From the NCBI RefSeq assembly GCF_009363655.1, contig NZ_CP045393.1, positions 806,001-870,000 of the forward strand: a stretch of 64,000 nt of DNA, given 5' to 3'. Both the position numbers and the translations under genes were made by a program. Position 1 is the first letter of the stretch; each line of letters opens with the position of its first letter. Below the pieces are notes generated by a model. The model did no database searches. It was not told the origin of the DNA and worked only from the letters and a program-made list of their open reading frames with translations. Origin of the DNA: Roseovarius sp. THAF27 (lineage in GTDB: Bacteria; Pseudomonadota; Alphaproteobacteria; Rhodobacterales; Rhodobacteraceae). Below, piece by piece: positions 1 to 8,569 of this stretch.

Positions 1-220
1 ACGCGGCGGCGATGACCGAGCGGTGGGTGTCTTCCAGCCGTTCCAGCCGGGCCTCGAGCCGGTCCATGGCGATGCCGCGCAAATCGACGATATTGTTGCC
101 CATGGCGCGTTCGTTCGCGGCGATGAGGGCGCGCATAAGGTCTTGGTCTTCAAGGATAACATCGGGTTGCGCGATGATCTTGTCGCGCATCTGGTCGTTC
201 ATCTCGGGCTTGCTGCTCAT
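1..220 (-). CDS. DUF484 family protein, 5' part only (runs off the window)
   Basis: Only the first 73 codons lie in the window, read leftward from an ATG at 218-220. The protein begins MSSKPEMNDQMRDKI and continues with ILEDQDLMRALIAANE and NIVDLRGIAMDRLEARL. This is the N-terminal part of DUF484 proteins, with a helical stretch that normally precedes a GAF-like domain. The family's biochemical role is not established; in many proteobacteria the gene is linked to xerC, which would lie beyond the left edge. Part of this gene (bases 48-124) recurs in degraded form at 2167-2243. The family call is from recognition of the N-terminus only. Confidence 0.8.
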   Translation of the reverse strand, partial: MSSKPEMNDQMRDKIIAQPDVILEDQDLMRALIAANERAMGNNIVDLRGIAMDRLEARLERLEDTHRSVIAAA

Positions 221-466
221 GTCTGCCTCTGATTATTTTTTCCAAGCTTATCAGATATGCGGGGGCGATGCCGCAACAGATTTCTCGGCGATGACCGGAT
301 TTTTGCGCGCAGCGTGCCCCGGGGGCGTGCCGGGCGTTGTGCTTGCCGGAACGCGAGAGCGCGGCCCGTCCCGCGAGAGCGCTGCCAATTCCCTTTGTGC
401 CAATCCGATTCTCCCATAACATCGCGGCAATTGATTTAGATCGCCTTCATTTCGAAAGGATGTGCC

Positions 467-2158
467 ATGCGCGCAATTCATTTGGCCCTTGCCGTTGTCC
501 TGTCTTTTCTCGTCCTCTGCCTGGTCCAGGCCAGCCCGGTGGCCGCGCAATCCGGCGGCACGGGGATGGGACGTCTTGCAGGGTTTCTGCCGGCCACGGG
601 GCAGGACGACGGCTGGCGATACACCAACAACGGCGACGGTTTCGAAATCGCGAATACCGGCAATCCGCAGGCGATCACGTATTTCTACGTGGGCCCGGAG
701 CCCGACACCGAAGGGCGGCGGCGGGTCGATGTGGAGCTCGAGGTTCATCCCGACAGCGCAGGCTCTGCCGGAGTGCTTTATGGTCTCAACGAGCGGAGGG
801 ACCGCTATCACATGATAACGCTCGACGCGCGAGGCATGGTGCGGGTGTTCCGGCGCGACAGCGACGGGGTCCGGCCCTTGGTCGAGATGTCCAGCGACGC
901 GTTCCGGCAGGGTGCGGCGAACCGGCTGACCGTCGAGGAAGACGGCGACGGAATCACCTATCTGCTCAATGGCACGTCGCTTGGGTCGGTCGGCGGAGAC
1001 CTCTTTGGCCATGGCAGCGTCGGCATCGCGGCCGAGGGCGATGTACAGGCCCGATTCACCGCGTTCTCGGATGCGGCTGGCGGCACTCAACCGGGCGCTG
1101 CGAACCAGACCACGACCGGCGCCGGTGCGGAAACGACGGGGGCGGCAGCCCTGCCCGAAGACGGGCTGGAAATGCGGCGCGTTCAGATCCTCGACAGCAA
1201 CGGGCCGACGGGGCAGGCGGTATTGGCCTACGAGACGCTTGTGCCCGCCGGCTGGGACACGCAGGGCGGCGTGCAATGGAGCCACTCGGATGGCCAGGGG
1301 GGCTGTTTCACGGGCGCCGCGCTGATGTGGGGGGCGGGTACGCAGGACCAGGCCTATGGGCTTGCCTACATGAACCCGCTCAGCTGGGGCGTGTCGTCCT
1401 ACGGTCCGGTGAGCTACATGTGCCTGGGCCAGGACCTGACCGATGCCGAGATGGCGGCGCGGGCCTATTTCCCGGCGCTCTCGACCCTCATGCAGGTCAC
1501 GATCCAGAACGTGGACCGCCCGCCGGACCTGAAGCCCCTGGTCGAGCTGATCGAACAGCAGTGGCGCGCCAGCTGGCCGGAGACGGCAAGGGCGTGGGCG
1601 GACGGGGTCGTGATCCGGGCGCATGTGCGGACCCAGCAGCGCGAGAACGATGCCTATTTCGTAGTGATCACCAAACATGCCGAGGCGAATTACGATGGCG
1701 CGATCTTTCGCGACGGGCGGACGGCGCTCGTGATGGGGGTGTTCACCCCCGTGGGCAAACTGGACGAAGGGCATCCCGGCTTTGTCCCCATCCTGAACAA
1801 CTTGCGGGTCAATCCGCAGTGGAAGCAGCTGGAACGGCAGTGGTGGGCCACCAGATTGCGCCAGCCGCGCCCGGCCGGGGGGGGCGGTGTGGCCGGGGCC
1901 GATACCTCGATCGGGGACATGATGTTCGAAAGCTGGAAACGGCGCGAAGGCATGAAGGATGCGGGCCACGCCAAGTCGATCAACGGCATCTGGGAAGTCC
2001 AGCCGTGGCAGACGCCCTCGGGCGGCACCGTGTTGCTGAACCAGAACTACAATTACGCGTGGGAATTGCAGAACGGGGCGATCATCCTGACCAACAACGC
2101 CAATTTCAACCCGATGCAGGCGTATAACCAGACCGGGCAGCAGATGCAGCGGAATTGA
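467..2158 (+). CDS. Secreted protein with a concanavalin-like jelly-roll domain, function unknown
   Basis: The 563-residue product starts at an ATG preceded by GAAAGGA at 454-460. It has a clear signal peptide (hydrophobic residues about 5-27, likely cleavage after VAAQ or slightly earlier). Residues about 45-205 look like a beta-sandwich of the LamG/GH16/DUF1080 type (GWRYTNNGDGFEI, GVLYGLNERRDRYHMITL, ITYLLNG). A Thr/Gly/Ala-rich linker follows at about 208-230. A larger C-terminal region (about 235-563) is rich in Trp, Gln and Asn and is not recognised; it holds two Cys that could pair (GGCFTGA, YMCLGQD). No catalytic motif is visible. The gene sits between an intact DUF484 gene and a decayed DUF484 fragment, which suggests local insertion. 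Extracytoplasmic location is well supported; function is not. Confidence 0.75.
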   Translation: MRAIHLALAVVLSFLVLCLVQASPVAAQSGGTGMGRLAGFLPATGQDDGWRYTNNGDGFEIANTGNPQAITYFYVGPEPDTEGRRRVDVELEVHPDSAGSAGVLYGLNERRDRYHMITLDARGMVRVFRRDSDGVRPLVEMSSDAFRQGAANRLTVEEDGDGITYLLNGTSLGSVGGDLFGHGSVGIAAEGDVQARFTAFSDAAGGTQPGAANQTTTGAGAETTGAAALPEDGLEMRRVQILDSNGPTGQAVLAYETLVPAGWDTQGGVQWSHSDGQGGCFTGAALMWGAGTQDQAYGLAYMNPLSWGVSSYGPVSYMCLGQDLTDAEMAARAYFPALSTLMQVTIQNVDRPPDLKPLVELIEQQWRASWPETARAWADGVVIRAHVRTQQRENDAYFVVITKHAEANYDGAIFRDGRTALVMGVFTPVGKLDEGHPGFVPILNNLRVNPQWKQLERQWWATRLRQPRPAGGGGVAGADTSIGDMMFESWKRREGMKDAGHAKSINGIWEVQPWQTPSGGTVLLNQNYNYAWELQNGAIILTNNANFNPMQAYNQTGQQMQRN

Positions 2159-2166
2159 CGCGGCAC

Positions 2167-2243
2167 CGGGCCTCGCGCCGGTCCATGGCGATGCCGCGCA
2201 AATCGACGAGGGTGTTGCCTGTCGCGCGCTCGTTCTTGGAAAT
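2167..2243 (-). pseudogene. Decayed fragment of a DUF484 gene
   Basis: Bases 2167-2243 align without gaps to bases 48-124 of the intact DUF484 gene, in the same orientation, with 12 differences in 77 positions by my count. Read on the minus strand it still encodes VDLRGIAMDR, flanked by NERATGNT and REAR, against NERAMGNN and LEAR in the intact gene. It has no start and no intact frame beyond the match. It lies 8 bases after the stop of the 563-residue secreted protein gene, so that gene is flanked by direct repeats of DUF484 sequence. The divergence suggests an old duplication or a copy from a related strain. Confidence 0.75.
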
Positions 2244-2281
2244 TTTTTAGGGTCGCGGCGTCTGCTTCCAGCAGGCCGCGA

Positions 2282-2776
2282 TCATTCGGTCTCGAGGCGA
2301 AACTTGAGAAACCTTGCGCCGTCGTAGTCGACCTGGCCGACGGGCCTGGCCCCCAGCCGGTCGAGCGCCGCCAGTTTCTTTCGAGACGGCGGCAGCAGGA
2401 AGGTCACGAAGGGGATGCGGTGATCGGACCGGGCGAAGGCGAGGGCCTGCGCCGTGATGCGCCGGCCGAGGCCGAAGGCGTCCGGCTTCAGGACCAGTCC
2501 GAAATCCCACTCGTCGCCTTCTTTCTGGAAACCGCCCCAGCCGACATAGCGGTCGTTGTGCAGGATCGCCCAGTGCCCGAGGCCGTCACGGGCCCAGCAC
2601 GCTTCCTTTGCTGCCACGAAGCGCGCCACGGTTGCGGCATCCCATGCGGTGGTCAGAAGGGGCATGTGTTCCGCCATCCGTGGGTCGGACATGTGCGTCT
2701 CGATTTCAGTTGGCTCTATGTCTGACAACCGGGCGAATGTGATTTCGCCGTTCAACCTGGTGCCTTTGGTGTCCAT
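2282..2776 (-). CDS. GNAT family N-acetyltransferase
   Basis: The domain begins at about RLNGEITFARLSDIEPTEI and shows the GNAT pattern: substrate-side strands (GHWAILHNDRYVGWGGF), a strand and beta-bulge region (DFGLVLKPDAFGLGRRI) that forms the acetyl-CoA loop, and a C-terminal FVTFLLPPSRKKLAALDRLG helix. The length of 164 residues is normal. It is probably an acetyl-CoA-dependent acetyltransferase with unknown substrate, related to the RimJ/RimL-like branch. The start is uncertain: an in-frame ATG at 2827 would add 17 residues that do not look like part of the domain. Neither start has a strong ribosome binding site. Confidence 0.75.
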   Translation of the reverse strand: MDTKGTRLNGEITFARLSDIEPTEIETHMSDPRMAEHMPLLTTAWDAATVARFVAAKEACWARDGLGHWAILHNDRYVGWGGFQKEGDEWDFGLVLKPDAFGLGRRITAQALAFARSDHRIPFVTFLLPPSRKKLAALDRLGARPVGQVDYDGARFLKFRLETE

Positions 2777-2901
2777 TTTAAGGTGATTTTGTCCTGTCAA
2801 CGCGCGCGGCGTGTGGGTCATCGCCATGTGACAGGCCGCTAACCGGGACGCGCGGCCTTCGAAACCGTCCGAATTGGATCTGACCCTTGCGGGCCGCCTG
2901 A

Positions 2902-3555
2902 CTACAGGATCTTCTGTCCGGTTTTTTCCCAGTCCGCGAGGAACGCGTCGAGCCCTTTGTCGGTCAGGGGATGCGACGCCATTTTCTTGATCACGTCCGG
3001 CGGGGCGGTCATCACGTCGGCGCCGATCAGGGCCGATTGGGTGGCGTGGTTGACCGTTCGGATCGAGGCGGCGAGGATTTGGGTCTCATACCCGTAATTG
3101 TCAAAGATCGTGCGGATGTCGCCAATGAGGTCCATGCCGTCGAGGTTGATGTCATCCAGACGCCCGATGAAGGGCGAGATGAACGTGGCCCCCGCCTTGG
3201 CCGCCAGCAGTGCCTGGTTGGCGGAGAAACAAAGCGTGACGTTGACCATGTTGCCCTCGCCCGCGAGCACCTTGCAGGCCTTGAGCCCGTCCCAGGTGAG
3301 CGGGACCTTCACGGCGATGTTGTCTGCGATCTCGGCGAGCTTGCGGCCTTCCTCGATCATCTGGTCGGCCTCGACGGCGACGACCTCGGCGGATACGGGG
3401 CCTTCGACCAGGCTGCAGATCTCCTTGGTCACTTCGAGGATGTCGCGGCCCGACTTGAGGATCAGCGAGGGGTTGGTGGTGACGCCGTCGACCATGCCCA
3501 GGTCGTTCAGTTCCTTGATGGCGTCGACGTCGGCGGTGTCTACGAAGAATTTCAT
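2902..3555 (-). CDS. fsa: Transaldolase-like fructose-6-phosphate aldolase
   Basis: The 217-residue product starts [17 protein letters not shown], followed by the TTNPSL motif, which is diagnostic of the short TalC/FSA transaldolase subfamily. The Schiff-base lysine is the one in NIAVKVPLT (about residue 86). The C-terminal half has [10 protein letters not shown], typical of the single-domain TIM barrel. The family forms decamers and either transfers dihydroxyacetone units in the non-oxidative pentose phosphate pathway or cleaves fructose 6-phosphate; sequence alone does not separate these. Upstream in-frame codons up to 3696 do not belong to the family fold, so the ATG at 3553-3555 is chosen. 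It is divergent from priA. Confidence 0.92.
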   Translation of the reverse strand: MKFFVDTADVDAIKELNDLGMVDGVTTNPSLILKSGRDILEVTKEICSLVEGPVSAEVVAVEADQMIEEGRKLAEIADNIAVKVPLTWDGLKACKVLAGEGNMVNVTLCFSANQALLAAKAGATFISPFIGRLDDINLDGMDLIGDIRTIFDNYGYETQILAASIRTVNHATQSALIGADVMTAPPDVIKKMASHPLTDKGLDAFLADWEKTGQKIL

Positions 3556-3634
3556 CTCGAAAGGCCCTCTCTTGGCCGCGTTGGGGTTTCCTGTCGGATG
3601 CTTTACCTCATAAGGTATGCGCCCGAAACCCCCC

Positions 3635-3655
3635 GTCCCGGGCATGACCCGGGAC
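3635..3655. repeat. GTCCCGGG-type intergenic palindrome, copy 1
   Basis: A 21-base near-perfect inverted repeat with arms GTCCCGGG and CCCGGGAC around a short centre (CATGA). It lies in the divergent fsa-priA intergenic region. A second copy with centre TCAAG is just beyond the 3' end of priA (5894-5914). Palindromes of this type are common intergenic repeats in alphaproteobacteria. It could form a stem in either transcript. Confidence 0.75.
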
Positions 3656-3677
3656 CTCGTGACGAAGGTCGCCGTTC

Positions 3678-5879
3678 TTGACGTATTTCGGTGCAAGTTT
3701 TTTCGAAACCGGCCAGCTGGTGGGCGTTCTTACGACGCAACCGTTGGGCCGTGTGCTGGATTACAAGGCGCCGGAGGGCGGCTGTCACCTGGGGGCGTTC
3801 GTCGAGGTGCCGCTGGGGCCGCGCAAGGTGCTGGGCGTGGTCTGGGGCGCGGGGGCCGGGGATTATGACCTGTCGAAGATTCGGTCCGTCATCCGGGTGC
3901 TGGACGCGGCACCCATGCGCGAGGAGTTGCAGGCCTTCATCGCCAAGGCCGCCGATTACACGCTGACGCCGCTGCCCGCGATGCTGCGGCTGGCGACGCG
4001 CGCGCCGGGGCTGGGCGACCCGCCGTCGATGCAGAAGATCTATCGGCTGGGCGAGGGGCGGCCCGATCGCGACACCGAGGCGCGGCGCAAGGTGATCGCC
4101 GTGCTGAAGGAATATGGCGGGCTGGGCTTTACCCTGAAGGAAGTGAGCGACATGGCCGGGGTGACGTCCTCGGTCGTGAAGGGGCTGGTGAAGCAAGGGG
4201 TTGTCCGTGAGGAAGACACGCCGCGCGATGCGCCGTTTCCACGGCTGGACCCGGCGCGGCCGGGGGCGGAGCTGACCGAGGATCAGGCGGTGGCGGCGGA
4301 TGCGCTGCGCGCGGGGCTGCGAGAAGGCGTGTTCGGCACGACGCTACTGCGCGGTGTAACCGGGTCGGGCAAGACGGAAGTCTACCTGGAGGCGGTGGCG
4401 GAATGCATCGCGCAGGGGCGACAGGCGCTGGTGCTCTTGCCGGAGATCGCGCTGACGTCCGAGTTCCTGACGCGGGTGCAGGCGCGGTTCGGGGTGAAGC
4501 CCGCCGAGTGGCATTCGGGCGTCACCATGACCGAGCGGCGGCGCATCTGGAAGATGGTGGGCCAGGGGCAGTGCCAGCTGGTGGTGGGCGCGCGGTCGGC
4601 GTTGTTCCTGCCGTTTCGGGACCTGGGGCTGATCGTTGTCGATGAGGAGCACGACACCTCCTACAAGCAGGAGGACGGGGTGCTTTACAATGCGCGCGAC
4701 ATGGCGGTGTTGCGCGGTAGTCTGTGTGCGGCGCAGGTGGTGCTGGCCTCGGCCACGCCGAGCCTGGAGACATGGGCCAACGCGGAGGCCGGAAAGTACC
4801 GGCGGCTGGATTTGACGGCGCGGTTCGGACCGGCGGTGATGCCAGAGCTGCGCGCGGTGGATATGCGCGATGAGCGGCTGGCCAGCAACGCGTGGGTTTC
4901 ACCCACCCTACGGGCCGCCGTCGAGTCGCGGCTGGCGAAGGGCGAGCAGTCGCTCTTGTTCCTCAATCGACGGGGTTATGCGCCGGTGACGATCTGCCGG
5001 GCCTGCGGGCACCAGGTGGGGTGCGATCATTGCGACGCGCGGATGGTCGAGCATCGCTTCCTGAAGCGGCTGGTCTGTCACCAGTGCGGCGAGACCAAGC
5101 CGATGCCCGAGGCCTGCCCGGCCTGCGGCGTCGAGGGCAAGCTGGCCGCCGTGGGCCCCGGCGTGGAGCGGATGGCGGAAGAGGCGGTGGCGCTTTTCCC
5201 CGAGGCGCGGGTGGCGACGCTGTCGTCGGACATGTTCGGATCGGCGCGCGCCTTGAAGGCGCAGATCGAGGAGATCGCGGCGGGGGGCGCGGACATTATC
5301 GTAGGCACGCAGCTGGTGGCGAAGGGGCACAACTTTCCCAATCTCACATTGGTCGGCGTGATCGACGCCGATCTGGGGCTTCAGGGGTCGGATTTGCGCG
5401 CTGCCGAGCGGACGTTCCAGTTGATGCAGCAGGTGGCGGGCCGCGCGGGGCGGGCCGAGAAGGCCGGGGTGGCGCTGTTGCAGACCTTCCAGCCCGAGCA
5501 CCCGGTGATCCGGGCCATTCTGACCGGCGACGAGGAAGGCTTCTGGCGCGCCGAGGCCGGCGAGCGGCAACATGCGGGTGTGCCGCCCTTCGGGCGGATG
5601 GCGGGGATCATCCTGTCGTCGACGGACATGCAGGAGGCGTTCGATATCGGCAATGCGCTGGCGCGCAACGACGGCCCGATCCGGGCGGTGGGGGCACAGG
5701 TGTTCGGCCCGGCTCCGGCGCCGATTGCGCGCGTGCGGGGGCGGCACCGGGTGCGGCTGTTGGTGAAGGCGCCGAAGGGGGTGGCCTTGCAAGGCGCGCT
5801 GGCGCAGTGGATCGCGCCGGTCAAGGGGTCGAGCCAGTTCCGGCTGGCGGTGGATATCGACCCGCAGAGTTTCATGTGA
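3678..5879 (+). CDS. priA: Primosomal protein N' (replication restart helicase PriA)
   Basis: This 733-residue ATP-dependent 3'-5' helicase reloads the replisome at stalled forks. The N-terminal DNA-binding domain starts [21 protein letters not shown]. Walker A is [12 protein letters not shown] (about residues 226-237) and Walker B is [15 protein letters not shown] (about 319-333). The paired zinc-binding cysteines ([13 protein letters not shown] and [18 protein letters not shown]) fall at about 440-485, and the helicase motif [13 protein letters not shown] follows. The chosen start is TTG, set by GAAGG at 3664-3668 with a 9-base spacer; no in-frame ATG lies nearby. The length matches PriA. 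The gene is monocistronic and flanked by two GTCCCGGG palindromes. Confidence 0.95.
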   Translation: MTYFGASFFETGQLVGVLTTQPLGRVLDYKAPEGGCHLGAFVEVPLGPRKVLGVVWGAGAGDYDLSKIRSVIRVLDAAPMREELQAFIAKAADYTLTPLPAMLRLATRAPGLGDPPSMQKIYRLGEGRPDRDTEARRKVIAVLKEYGGLGFTLKEVSDMAGVTSSVVKGLVKQGVVREEDTPRDAPFPRLDPARPGAELTEDQAVAADALRAGLREGVFGTTLLRGVTGSGKTEVYLEAVAECIAQGRQALVLLPEIALTSEFLTRVQARFGVKPAEWHSGVTMTERRRIWKMVGQGQCQLVVGARSALFLPFRDLGLIVVDEEHDTSYKQEDGVLYNARDMAVLRGSLCAAQVVLASATPSLETWANAEAGKYRRLDLTARFGPAVMPELRAVDMRDERLASNAWVSPTLRAAVESRLAKGEQSLLFLNRRGYAPVTICRACGHQVGCDHCDARMVEHRFLKRLVCHQCGETKPMPEACPACGVEGKLAAVGPGVERMAEEAVALFPEARVATLSSDMFGSARALKAQIEEIAAGGADIIVGTQLVAKGHNFPNLTLVGVIDADLGLQGSDLRAAERTFQLMQQVAGRAGRAEKAGVALLQTFQPEHPVIRAILTGDEEGFWRAEAGERQHAGVPPFGRMAGIILSSTDMQEAFDIGNALARNDGPIRAVGAQVFGPAPAPIARVRGRHRVRLLVKAPKGVALQGALAQWIAPVKGSSQFRLAVDIDPQSFM

Positions 5880-5893
5880 GCGTCTCGCGGGAG

Positions 5894-5914
5894 GTCCCGG
5901 GTCAAGCCCGGGAC
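5894..5914. repeat. GTCCCGGG-type intergenic palindrome, copy 2 (downstream of priA)
   Basis: A 21-base inverted repeat, GTCCCGGG, centre TCAAG, CCCGGGAC, 15 bases after the priA stop. It matches the palindrome upstream of priA but with the centre in the reverse orientation. It may act as a transcript-end hairpin, although no T-tract follows. Confidence 0.75.
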
Positions 5915-5933
5915 GGGCTTCCTGGGGCCGGGT

Positions 5934-6098
5934 GATCGCCAGACCGCGGGCTGCCGTCCTGCCGGCCTTTCAGCGCACTTTATCAACGCCAACTCCGGAA
6001 GACTTCAAATGGAAGCGCCGACGTCTGCCAATCGCCAGCCCGGGGGGCGGTCTGGCGATCGCGCGGCGGCGCAGCAAGCTGCGCCTTGACTCCGCGCG
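5934..6098 (+). repeat. Structured intergenic element, copy 1 (terminal inverted repeat plus stem-loop)
   Basis: It opens with GATCGCCAGACCGCGGGCTG (5934-5953). That sequence returns inverted at 6037-6060, with five extra bases (an added G-tract) in the right arm. The 127-base unit is followed at once by a stem-loop: outer arms CGCGCGG (6060-6066) and CCGCGCG (6092-6098), inner arms GGCGCAGC and GCTGCGCC. Copies occur at 61115-61280 (same length) and, inverted, at 51715-51912. This copy fills the convergent gap between priA and the YeeE-type transporter gene. It has no coding capacity. Confidence 0.85.
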
Positions 6099-6107
6099 GC
6101 TTGAAAT

Positions 6108-7172
6108 TCATGCGGCCTGCGCGCCCACGCCTCTTTGATCGACCAGGAAATCCGTCACCATCGCACCGATCCACATCGAGAAGAGCGCCAGCCATGCGGT
6201 GCCGGCGAAGATCGACGCGCCGGTGACGCCGTTGCCGATGGAGCACCCCCCGGCCAGCATCGCGCCGAAGCCCATCATCACCGCGCCGGTCATCATCCGG
6301 CGCATGTTGGCGGCATCCTCGAATCCCTGGAAGCGGAATTCGCGGGCATAGGACGAGGCAAGGAAGCTGCCGAGGAAGACGCCCGGCACCAGGCCGATAT
6401 CGAAGTTCAGCACCGGGTCCGAGACCAGGAAGAACATCAGCGTATTGGCCGAGGGGCCGCTGAACGTGGCGCTTGTCACCGCGACGGGCTCGAAGCTGAC
6501 CGAGGCGAGCGCGAAGGTCGAAACCCAGCCCACCGCCACGGCAAAGCCGACGCCGGAGGCGAAGAGCAGGCGGGCGGCGCCGATGCGGTTGCGGCGCGAG
6601 ACGACGAGGGCGAGAGCGGCGAAGCCGAGGCCGATCAGGAGGCCCCCATAGGAGGGCAGGCCGAGCGTGCTGAGCAGGTCCATGTTGTGGCCGCCCGACG
6701 TGGTCCAGAGCGCGGCCAGTCGGGTGCGCAGGCCCGAGAGCATGCCCGACAGGCTCATTTGTGCCGCGACGGCAAAGACCAGGCCGGCGGTGATGGCCCG
6801 CAGGTTGCCGGTGGCCGCGAGCACCAGCAAACGGCCCGGACATCCGCGCGCCAGCACCATGCCCGCGCCGAAGACCAGCCCGCCGATCACCGCGCCCGAC
6901 CAGCTGCCGGGGATGGCCATCATGCGGGCATCGGACGCGCGGAAAAGGCCCAGAAGCTGCGCGCCCTGCACCCAGACCACGCCGGTGGAGAAGGTCAGGA
7001 ACCAGACCGCGATGCGGTCGCCCATGCGGCCACGGGCGAATTCCACCGCCGCCGCGCGCAGGCAGAAGCGCGAGCGCTGCGCCGCGACGCCGAAGATCAC
7101 GCCGGTCAGAAGGCCCAGGAGCGCCGCTGCCGGGGCCTCGTCGATCCATTCCACGAGGGCGAGAATGTCCAT
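6108..7172 (-). CDS. YeeE/YedE family transporter (thiosulfate/sulfur-compound uptake)
   Basis: A 354-residue inner-membrane protein with about nine or ten hydrophobic segments and an internally repeated YeeE/YedE architecture. The family's conserved cysteines are present: RSRFCLRAA (about residue 37), LARGCPGRLL (about 110) and AGGCSIGNG (about 307). In characterised YeeE (TsuA) proteins such cysteines line the pore and relay thiosulfate. Thiosulfate or related sulfur import is therefore likely, although some homologues carry selenium or other sulfur species. GGAGAGG lies 9 bases before the ATG. No sulfur-oxidation gene adjoins it. It is divergent from the MFS gene at 7315. Confidence 0.85.
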   Translation of the reverse strand: MDILALVEWIDEAPAAALLGLLTGVIFGVAAQRSRFCLRAAAVEFARGRMGDRIAVWFLTFSTGVVWVQGAQLLGLFRASDARMMAIPGSWSGAVIGGLVFGAGMVLARGCPGRLLVLAATGNLRAITAGLVFAVAAQMSLSGMLSGLRTRLAALWTTSGGHNMDLLSTLGLPSYGGLLIGLGFAALALVVSRRNRIGAARLLFASGVGFAVAVGWVSTFALASVSFEPVAVTSATFSGPSANTLMFFLVSDPVLNFDIGLVPGVFLGSFLASSYAREFRFQGFEDAANMRRMMTGAVMMGFGAMLAGGCSIGNGVTGASIFAGTAWLALFSMWIGAMVTDFLVDQRGVGAQAA

Positions 7173-7314
7173 GACCCGTGCCTCTCCTTCCGCATCGGGT
7201 CATGCCACCGGCCCGGATGCGTGGCCTTGATCCAGATCAGGCCGCGTATTTTTGCACAGCCGCCTTGCGCGGGAGGGAATGGTCAAAGCCGGAAGATGGG
7301 CGTAAAGCACGTGC

Positions 7315-8547
7315 ATGGCGAGGACATACCCCCTTGAACTGGCGCGCGAGCTGCCGATCTGGAAGCGGCCCGTGGCGCTGCTCTTTCTGATGGCGGCGGC
7401 GATGCCGCTGGCCTTTGCGACGTGGTCGGCGCTGCTCAACAATTTCGTCATCGAGGCGGCGGGGTTCGACGGCTCGGATATCGGCTGGTTGCACACGGTG
7501 CGGGAAATCCCAGGTTTCCTGGCCATCGGGGTGATCGCCATCATCGTTTTCATGCGCGAGCAGACGCTGGCGTTGGTGTCGCTGATCCTGCTTGGCGTGG
7601 CCACGGCGATTACCGCTTGGTTCCCGTCCCTGGGCGGGATCCTGACGATCACCATGTTGAGTTCCATCGGGTTTCACTATTTCGAGACGGTGAACCAGTC
7701 GTTGCAGCTGCAATGGCTGAAGAAGGAGCGCGCGCCGCAGATGCTGGGCTGGCTGCTGGCCGCCGGGTCGGGCACGACGCTGGTGGCCTACGTGCTGATC
7801 GTGATGACGTGGGAGACGTTGGATCTGAGTTACAACACCGTCTACATGATCGCGGGCGGGGCGACGGTGCTGATCGCGCTGTACTGTATCGTCGCGTTCC
7901 CGCAATTCGAGGCGCCCAATCCGCAGATCAAGAAGATGGTGCTGCGCCGGCGCTATTGGCTCTATTACGCGCTGCAATTCATGGCCGGTGCGCGGCGGCA
8001 GATCTTCATCGTCTTCGCCGGTTTCATGATGGTCGAGAAGTTCGGCTTCGAGGTGCACGAGGTCACCGCGCTCTACCTGATCAACCTGGTGGCCAACATG
8101 GTGTTCGCGCCGCTGATGGGCCGGGCGGTGCATGTGTTCGGGGAGCGGGCGACGCTGTTGTTCGAATACGCGGGGCTGGCGATCGTGTTCCTGCTTTACG
8201 GGGGCCTGTATTTCTTCGGCTGGGGCGTGGTGCTGGCGGCGACGCTTTACGTGGTGGACCACCTGCTGTTCGCGCTGGCGCTGGCGCTGAAGACCTATTT
8301 CCAGAAGATTGCCGATCCGGGCGATATCGCGCCCACCGCCGCCGTGGCCTTCACGATCAACCATATCGCCGCCGTGTTCCTGCCGGCCGCGCTGGGGTAT
8401 CTGTGGCTGGTGTCGCCGGTGGCGGTGTTCGTGATGGCCGCCGCGATGGCGGGCGTGTCATTTATCCTTGCGATGCTTATTCCCCGTCACCCAGAACCGG
8501 GGTATGAGACGATCCTGACCGCCCGGGCGCCCGCCCCGGCGGAGTGA
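7315..8547 (+). CDS. MFS-type transporter
   Basis: The 410-residue product has about twelve hydrophobic helices in two halves separated by a more polar stretch near residues 200-225 (FEAPNPQIKKMVLRRRYW). This is the layout of a major facilitator superfamily permease. No substrate-specific motif is recognised, and the classic loop 2-3 signature is weak. The polar TYFQKIADPGDIAPTAA region before the last helices is seen in several uncharacterised alphaproteobacterial members. The ribosome binding site is poor. The gene is followed after 22 bases by prmA and may be cotranscribed with it. Confidence 0.75.
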   Translation: MARTYPLELARELPIWKRPVALLFLMAAAMPLAFATWSALLNNFVIEAAGFDGSDIGWLHTVREIPGFLAIGVIAIIVFMREQTLALVSLILLGVATAITAWFPSLGGILTITMLSSIGFHYFETVNQSLQLQWLKKERAPQMLGWLLAAGSGTTLVAYVLIVMTWETLDLSYNTVYMIAGGATVLIALYCIVAFPQFEAPNPQIKKMVLRRRYWLYYALQFMAGARRQIFIVFAGFMMVEKFGFEVHEVTALYLINLVANMVFAPLMGRAVHVFGERATLLFEYAGLAIVFLLYGGLYFFGWGVVLAATLYVVDHLLFALALALKTYFQKIADPGDIAPTAAVAFTINHIAAVFLPAALGYLWLVSPVAVFVMAAAMAGVSFILAMLIPRHPEPGYETILTARAPAPAE

Positions 8548-8569
8548 TCTTATCGCCAAGGGAGGCTCT

